Under the pieces are notes generated by a model. The model made no database searches. It was not told the DNA's origin and was given only the letters and a program-made list of their open reading frames with translations. The position numbers and the translations under genes were made by a program. Below are positions 45,101 to 54,100 of a stretch of DNA of 64,000 nucleotides, in pieces. Source of the DNA: Lumbricus terrestris (taxonomy: Eukaryota > Annelida > Clitellata > Crassiclitellata > Lumbricidae); NCBI GenBank assembly GCA_949752735.1, contig OX457042.1, positions 22,272,995-22,336,994 of the forward strand, read 5' to 3'. The first letter of the stretch is position 1. The number at the start of each line of letters is the position of its first letter.

Positions 45101-48100
45101 AGGAAATGCTTCGGTTGATTTCAGGAATTCTATTCATATCGCTTTGCTCTTCACTCTCAAGTTGGGGCTTAGAATGTTTGGAGTGTGAGCTTTGAATTCT
45201 TTTTTCAGGTGGCCATTTGACGCTTTTATAAAAGTGTAACTGGGCCACAATGCTGGTTTCTCCGTTTTGAGCTTTAATTTAAAAACGTGTGCGCTGTGTG
45301 TATTATCGAATTTTATTTGCTTTCTCTACGTTTCCTTTTACGACTTTGATGGACAGTCTAGCACCTGTTTGATCTTCTAAAAGGGTGCTACATTGTATAT
45401 TGCCGGATACATACATAAATGTACACATGCATAGTATTGCATGCATAGTTGCATACATACATAAGTCTTCTTCTTCTTCATTGTCCATGGGCTGACAGCC
45501 CGTAGGTGTCCACTGCACACTTGACTACTCTCATTTGTAAACAGCAGTTTGAAATGTACATAAGTACAAAAATACATATGTGTGTACAATGTACATGTAC
45601 AATTGTACATACTTTTAGTAGCTCTTTGTTACTAGAGACAGAATGCTCTCTCTTAGTCGTGGCATCAGTCTAGCAATAAAGATCAGCTGGATGTTTCACC
45701 AAGTGAAGCACAATACACCAAATATATTGGTAATAATTGTCCTTCATATTGCACCATATGTGCTGGGAACTGTCAAACATGGACCTTAATCGACAAGACC
45801 AATTCTCCACAACAGAAACAGTTTACATAATTGCAAGTTTAATATCAGTTTGTGTTTATATACGTGCAAACCTTTTCTGCAACAGTATCTGTGTATATTT
45901 CTGTGTCTGTTTATATTTGACCTTCTGAGTATTGATGAACTACTGCCTGTTATTGATGTGTCATGGTTTGATGCTAAGGTGGATGTAACACTCGCACTAC
46001 AGAGCTGCTAATTATTAATAAAGACGATATTGTTCATTCGTGTTTGCATGTACAGTTGCTTTGCTTGTGTCTCTGCAATCAATTATTTTGTAAATGCTTC
46101 ATTGTCTCATACAAGGTCTAGGATTTTTTACTTAAGCGCAATTACGAATATTCTTTTCGCAAAACTGTGCTTGAGTGAAAAAACCTTGAGTGACTTGAAT
46201 GACCTTTTGCCGTGAACACACATTTATTTGACATTGATTGGTCAACAGATACGAATTCCAGTGACCAGCATAACGAACATTTCAAAGAAGAACACGGCTA
46301 AAATCATTCCAAATGCCATTGGAGTGTCGACCGAAAAGAATAAGGTATCATCTACCTTACTAAGAAGTTGCTTTAAATTCATGGACTTGAAGAGAGAAAG
46401 AAAATAATCTTATACCTATTCTGAAAACCTACATAACATTATTCTTAGACTTGGCTATAGATGTTAAAATGTACATTTTCTTAGAGGTAAACTTTGTTAC
46501 ATGGAAACTGAAAGACTCGGAGAGTCAAGAAACATTTTGAAATGTACCCATTTCTAGACTCCAAAGTTGCGTAGCCTTTTTCTGGATTGAAAGTCAAAAC
46601 TCGCTGATTAAGAGATTTATTTGATTCAGATTCTTGTGTTTTTGTGGTTAGTATTCCTGGAAATATGCAACCTGTTGTTGTTTGGAGTGGTGAAATTTAT
46701 ACTTTCTGGATTACGAGCATGCCCTTATAAAAAACCCACTTGGCACTGCCTTATCAGAGCTATTTTACTTACATGGTACAAAGGAGCCAGCAGCTGGTCT
46801 TGTCTTAATTGGAACGCTCTTACAGATTATACTCTCGTCCTGTGGAGAGTGGAAAATGTCTGGCCAGGGACACTGCTTTCAATGACACCCTGGCAGAATC
46901 TTATCATCCCAGGGGCGTCTAGAGCTGTCATTGAAAATAGCAGCTGAAACAGAAACTGCCACGTATACAGTAGTTGCTGCAATTCTACCTGCGTTCTGCT
47001 TTTTACCGATGGCCTTTGAAACTCTTGTCAATATCCCATGGTAGCCTAGCTGTCGCAGTGCTTGGCCTTATTGAGATGAGTGGAGACAATGTAAAGGAAA
47101 ACAATTTGTCTGTGTTAGCTCTTATCCATGCCATCCAGCATCAAACACATTGTCAGCGAACACTGGCAATCCCAGAAAACTGCTTTCTAAGCAAATTTTT
47201 AATTAATGGATGGTTCTTCGTACTTTGGCAGATATTATGTGACGTTTGTTATTGTCTGTTTAGTATGTGTTTGGTTCGTGTTTGTGTTATGTACAATACG
47301 TATGTTTGTTATTGTCTGTTTAGTATGTGTTTGGTTCGTGTTTGTGTTATGTACAATACGTACGTTTGTTATTGTCTGTTTAGTATGTGTTTGGTTCGTT
47401 GATGTCACGAGACAATACATACCAACTCATGCTGAGCATTTGGCAGCATGCTCAAGAGGTGAGTAGTCGGTTCAATGTCATGTATTTGTGTTCATTCGGA
47501 TGGGTGAAATGTGCTGGATAGACATACGAGTGTCTCAATAATATATCGCTCTTTCATTGGGCGAGATGCATCGTGTTGTATAGTATCCGCGAAATTATGA
47601 ACCGCCTCTTGCAGTACTAATAATCAGTGGTATTGCAAAATACATCTGCTGGATATTTATATGGATGTATAATATCCAGATATCCATATCATCCTGTGCA
47701 GCTGGTGGGATGAGGGTAGTGGTTCCCCATAGGTAGTAAGACTCGGCTGGTGGTTTCTGGGTTGATTTGTTGCAAAGAGAATTACCAAGATATATTTGAA
47801 ATGTATTTAAATGAACAAATGAGTGCAGTGTTCTGCTTTTTCAACTTATGTATATTTGCATTTGAATCTAGGTAATACATGCTGGGTATCTGTTATGTAA
47901 ATGGGCTGTCTAGTTGTGAAATTTCATTTGGTTACTTTTATATAGCTATTCTTTTTCTACGCTATAAATATCATGGAATGATATTTATAGCATAGAAAAA
48001 GAATAACAGCAGTAGGCCTATATTTAAAGCCGCGGGATGCTACTATCATAGGCATGAAGTACTAGCAACTTAATTGTTCCAGATTCTATTGATAAAGGTG

Positions 48101-51100
48101 TCCATTCACAACTTTGTTGCCTGATCTTCCTACTAACAATGCAAAGTCACTGTACTCATTTTATTGCGGATTTCATTGTTAGGAGGGAGCATTAAATATT
48201 ATTAGGTTATTATATCTCAAAACTTCATTATGTCCTGGTTGTTTTTAACTACTGGTTTGACACTTCAGCTTGCGAACCAGTGGGCTATCATACACTTGCA
48301 GACATACCTTAAAAGCCTGGTCAATGTAAATGAACATTTAGTCAAAGGAAATTTATCAGCAGCCATTATGGCCAATCAACCATTCTAAAAGGCTTTTATC
48401 AGTCTTTGACATATCTGCAGAAGAACGATTTTGCCTCCTTAGTTACTTGGCAACCAATAATGTAATTACCCGGTTCATTAAGTGACTGAAAATATTTATG
48501 CATTTCAGTCTGTTGAAAATGGAAGAATGTTGGAAAATGGCGCTGATGCTGTAAGTTTCTTGTACTTTACCCTGCGTCTAACATCTGTATATAATTAATT
48601 CTTTTGTGCAGATACATTCCTCAATGTTTAATTGTTGCTTGATTCTTGTCTTTGCGTAGTTGTTGTACAGTTTTCATTGTTGTGCTATGCATTGTTCACC
48701 GTATAATTGTTGTTCTTGTGGGATTGCTGTGTTATAATTATTGTTTGATTTTTCCTATTGTTGTTGTTGTGTTGAAAGCCTGGCGACGATGCAGTAGTGT
48801 CTGAGGACGGCAAGACATACGTTCAGAGCAGCACTGATGAGGATCATGTCTTTTCCTCTGGCTCCTGCACGGATGTTGATGAGGATGGAGAGACGAGTTG
48901 TTCGGCCGTCGGGATGCCCTTGGATGTCAGCCGCAGCAGCAACCTGGATGCGGTCCACGATTCATCTCCTCTTATCAACAGGAAGGGCTCCGGGGAGATC
49001 AACGAAAAACAGCTGGCTAGAGTCTGTGATAGTCACGGTGATGAAAAACCAAAGACTGAATTGAGTAGACGAGGTAAATTGAATATCTTGAATTGCAAAA
49101 TGATAAATTTTAATTGAATGTCTAGAATTATAATGATAAATTTTAATTGAATATATGGAATTATATTGATAAATTTTAAATGAATGTCTATAATCATATA
49201 AATGATAAATTTTAAATGAATGTCTATAATCATATAAATGATAAATTTTAAATGAATATATGGAATTATAACGATAGATTTGAGGTGAATATCTGGAATT
49301 ATAATGATAAATGAAAAAAATTATCTGGAGTTTTAATGGAAATTTCTAAAATGGACATTGCACTGAAGGGTTGGCACTTTTTCTAGAAAATGCGTTTTTG
49401 ATGCTTATAACGCTAATTAATCAATACTTTTTATCGGTATCTGAAGCGGGCCATATGAAGTGGTTTCTTGTTTATTAAATGCAAAGTATTTTAGTATGGT
49501 ATTGCTATCATCCCACTTCAGATGCATGGTTCATTGGTCCATAGTGGTTCAGAGATCTTTGAACTAAAGCATATCAATCCTATGAACATGCACCCCTCCA
49601 CTGCTATGCTATCTTATTGCAATATGTATAGAACTAGACAATCTAACCTCAACTTGGCAATGCTTTCTTACTACAATGTGGCAATCTGTCCACAACTGCC
49701 AATTCATCCAGAACACTGTGCTATCTTTCCACAATTGGGCAGATGTTATGCTTTCAGTAGCTTGACATGTGAACATAATAATAGCAATCCAGTTACAGCC
49801 ATGAGTTGACTGGGCAGATGTGTAAGGAAATTGCGATTTTTAGTAACATTAATAATAACATGTACCTGCTATTGATTATATACTGCGCTGCCTTTAGATA
49901 ACACCAGGAAATCACTGAGTTTGATGCAGCTGCTTATTAGATATTGTCTGCATTATGTTAATCCATCTTAATGCATCTCGTTCACCTCTAAGCGGTATGT
50001 CACAAACAGCGTTTGATTACTTTACATTTGTAGTGTTCTGCTGTATATGTTTGATTGCTTTACATTTGTAGTGTTCTGCTGTATGTCTGTCAGGAAGATG
50101 GTCACCCGATTTCAAAGGTAACACTAATCAGCATATCTTATACATCTATGACAGACTCAGAACTGCATTTGTGATTAACATTATATCTGGTCTGCGGCTG
50201 TTTGCTATTATCTGGTTGATTACGACAAAAATAGCATTTTTTCAAGTTTAATCAAATAATTTTTAAGCATTGTAATGTCGTAATGGTGCTACATAGAGTT
50301 GAATTTTTTACAAACATTCATTTTTCGTTGTACTGTTCTCTTCTGCGTGGGTGAGCCTGGGCTGGGTACGTCTCTGAGTGAGTATATATATTTTGAAAGG
50401 AAGCTGCACAGATGCTCTCAATGAAAGAAATAGAAGCTCGTGTAAACAGCTGAGCACACTTTAAGTTGGTCATAACCAAAACTAATTGTAGCGGCTCGTC
50501 AGTCTGTAGTCTACTGGCATCTGAATCTTATTAGTAGCTAATGACAACCCATCTGACTTGATGCAGCGCTGATGTATAGACTGATGCCCTGTCTTAGTAA
50601 AACTTTAGAAATTTGTGAATTACCTTCATATGTTTTTGTCTGTTGTAGTCTTCCCTGCACCTGTTTATACCTCAGTATTTCAACCGTTCTGTGAGTTGAA
50701 TTTTCTTGCTTTTTGATTGTTCAGGTGAAAATTATCGTTGTTACCATAAGATTTACTTGTTGTGTTCGTATTTAAGATGTTTCAAAACGTTTCCAGTAAT
50801 CTATCTGAATTTTAAGCAGGTGCAGCTTGTATTGCTCTGAACACAATAAGTAAATCTTATGGTTTTGCTCTATTAAAGTTTCTAATTTATAGGGCATCAA
50901 TTATTATAAAATATGGTAATTTTATGCAAATTTAATGGGCCACTGTTTGTTTGCACTTGACTTAAATTAATACTACATAAATCGACACATTGTTTTAACT
51001 CTTTAGTGATCAGAATGTACTTGAATGTATGGGAAACTGGTCGATAGAGGGTTAAATAAGCTCTCCATCCATTAATGTTTGCTTTGCTCTTCATTACAGT

Positions 51101-54100
51101 CTGTTGATAGTTAGCAAAGGTTTTTTGTTACCGCATACTAATATCTTTTCATGGATCTTTGCACCTGGGCTGAAGCTGAACTTCCTTATTGGTCACAGAA
51201 GTGTAACTACAGAAGTGGAGCTACAGAAGTGGAACAGTATGAGTGTTCCACAACAATGCACTAAATTCTTAAAGATTGTTCCTCCGAAAGGACTAATTCT
51301 TTTGTTTTTCATAAGAAAGCTACAACCTTTGTTTACGTTGAAAATTTCGATATACCATTTGTACTGCTTATATTAATTACTGGTCTCATGACAAAATGCT
51401 AGCAGAATATGCATACTTTTTAAATGGTATTTATATGTAAGTAATATCCAACTAAAGAGTCCACATAAGGGGTGACTTGTTAATTTTTTTAGAGCATTAT
51501 CATATACCGAGCGCTATTGAACTTATTGTTCTTTGAGGGTCTGTGCCACAATTCATGAAGAAAAAGAGCAGCCACTGGCCATAAGCGGTGCTTGGAAAAG
51601 GCTGCAATAAAATTCGGTGACAAGATATTAGTTCAATTATTTCTTGCATGTAATTATGTGCTATTTTATCTGATCTGTGCCTGAAGGTTGAGGCATGCTT
51701 AAACAAATTGCCCAGCACTGAACGAATTGCTATATTGCATTACACTATGTTGCTATATAAATATTGATTGATTGATTTTCTTCTGTAGAGTTCTGTTTCT
51801 TCTCTTCTCGGCTGTTCTGCTGACTTGGAAACTGGTTCATCTGCAGACAGAGATCGAGACGGTCTTCAATCCAGAAATCAGAATAACAGCTTCCTCTCGA
51901 CTCCCGCAGTCAGTACTAGTTCATTCATTCATTCATTTTGAAAATTTATATAGCCCCATTCAAGAAGTCTACTCAGAGGCACCCCAGCCCAGCCACAGCT
52001 AAAGAGAAAGGTCTTACCAACTGGTAGAAGGCAGGTAAATTGGAGGGGCCAACAACCGAGAAGGCTCGCCGCTATCTGACCGAGAAGTGGGCCCGAGCCC
52101 CTTAGCTAAAGAGCGCAAAGCTCGACGGGAGGCTAAATTGCAGACAGAGATTACATTAGTAGGACAGAGCACTAGGTACTTTTTTTTAGTGAGACACCAC
52201 CAGACAAGTGCTGCTATCCTGTAGGAGATGTGAGGCTGGAAGCCAGTGCAAAGCATCACACATGTAAGCGCAACAACTAGTACTACTATGCATGCATAAC
52301 CATGGCAATTGATAGGTCAAGGCCACGTTTGAGGATTTTCAAGAGGAACTGTATTACAAATGAACAGTCACGATTTGAGTTACGATCATCAGAAAACGTG
52401 TTGCATATAAGGTTGATACTGGCTGATCTCTTATGCATTGCTGCTTGTTGCATTGACTTTGGTTTGAAGCAATCAAGTGCCCACTTGATAGACACTTGTG
52501 TCCAGCGCCTTTCAACGATTGTAAATTTAAGTATTTTAAATTTCACTGACACACAAAAGCTGTGACAGGGAGAAGAGCGTATTCGCTGGTGGTTTATCCA
52601 CCTGAGCACAATTGGTTGTTTCGTGCGTTGCTGGTCGATATAGGATTGAGCATGAGAAGTGGTTACGTATCACGTGCAGTTTGCCATTCTCTGTGAGTGA
52701 CATATCCTTGAGATTTTGTTGGCGGTACTTCTTCAGTTTGAGTCTGAAGTCTGTAACCATCGGCTGCAATTTATGAAGTAGATGTATGTTAAATGCAGTG
52801 ATGAAATGTGATTGACATTGAAATTTGGAAACATATGATGCACCACCTCAAGGCAAATTCATCAGAGAAGCTTCTTGCCCAATGTGCCAGAACTATTTAT
52901 GTATCCGCCTATCTAGCACCTGAAAGGAGCTGCAGAGAGGTTTAATATATATGTGTGTGTATGTGGGCGCGTGTGCGGGCGTCTGTGTAACAGATTAAAT
53001 GTTCAGTTTTGTAGTCACTATATAGTAGTAGTTGCAGTTTGATGGTAACATCACCAGTGAATAGGCTGTGAATAGTGATTGTTATCATGCAGTCTGGACT
53101 CTTCTAAGACTTTTCGGTGACTCTTAGAATCATGTAGCGAGTTTTTCTTTAAAAAAGACAAACATTACAAATCAAGAAGAGACGTAGGCTTCATATCATC
53201 AAGTGGAGGGAACTGTCCAAGAAAACTGAAAATCTTATCCTGATTTCTTTGTTTTTCTTGTCTTTCTATATGCACCAGTTCAAACACCATCCACCATTTC
53301 TGTTTGTCTGCCTTGCCCATGGATATGCACTTCACACCAGACTATATCTGCCCCGCATAATTTTTTACTGAGCACCTGTGAGTAAGCAGCTTCCCATGCT
53401 TTTTGGGTACTAAAAAGTACTGTGTTGGTTTTTATTACATTTACGCAATAAAGTCAAAGTGTGGACTTGTGCATTAAAGAGTAAAGTTGAAAATATTGGT
53501 TGAATAAAATTGAATTTGCTGGATGTTTGATGAATGAAAGTGACACTTTGGATTTTTACAGCGACTGTGATGATGAGAGCCTCTTGCTGCATCAACAGAG
53601 CTTCACCAAAATTCAACAGATCCGCAAAGCTCTCGAAGCACAAATAGTCTTAATTGATCAGGTAAACCTTCTGCCATCTGGAGACAAACACACTTAATTC
53701 TAATTATATAACTTAATTCTAATTATATAACTTAATTCTAATTAAATAAAATAATTCTAATTATATAAAATAATTCTAATTATATAAATTAATTATAATT
53801 ATATGAATTAATTCTAATTATATAAATTAATTCTAATTATATAAATTAATTCTAATTATATAAATTAGCTCAAATTTTTGCAGTTCATATCAACCACTTT
53901 GAATTTATTTATTTGCAGTTAATTTATTAATCTGCATTTTTTAGAGAAAATTATTTTAACTGTTCAGAATACTATTTATATTTCTGCATTGCATTCCGGG
54001 TTTGTAGTAATTATTTTCATGTCTTTTATTGCCACGCATTAGTTCATAGTTTTAATTTCTTTGTCAAATTTTATCAGATCTGGAATTAGAATGCTGCATT

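Noticed and set aside
46974..47402. 142-codon plus frame with repeated CYCLFSMCLVRVCVMYNTYV
   Set aside because: It reads the 60-bp splice-site repeat in the wrong frame; the real exon uses another frame from 47384.
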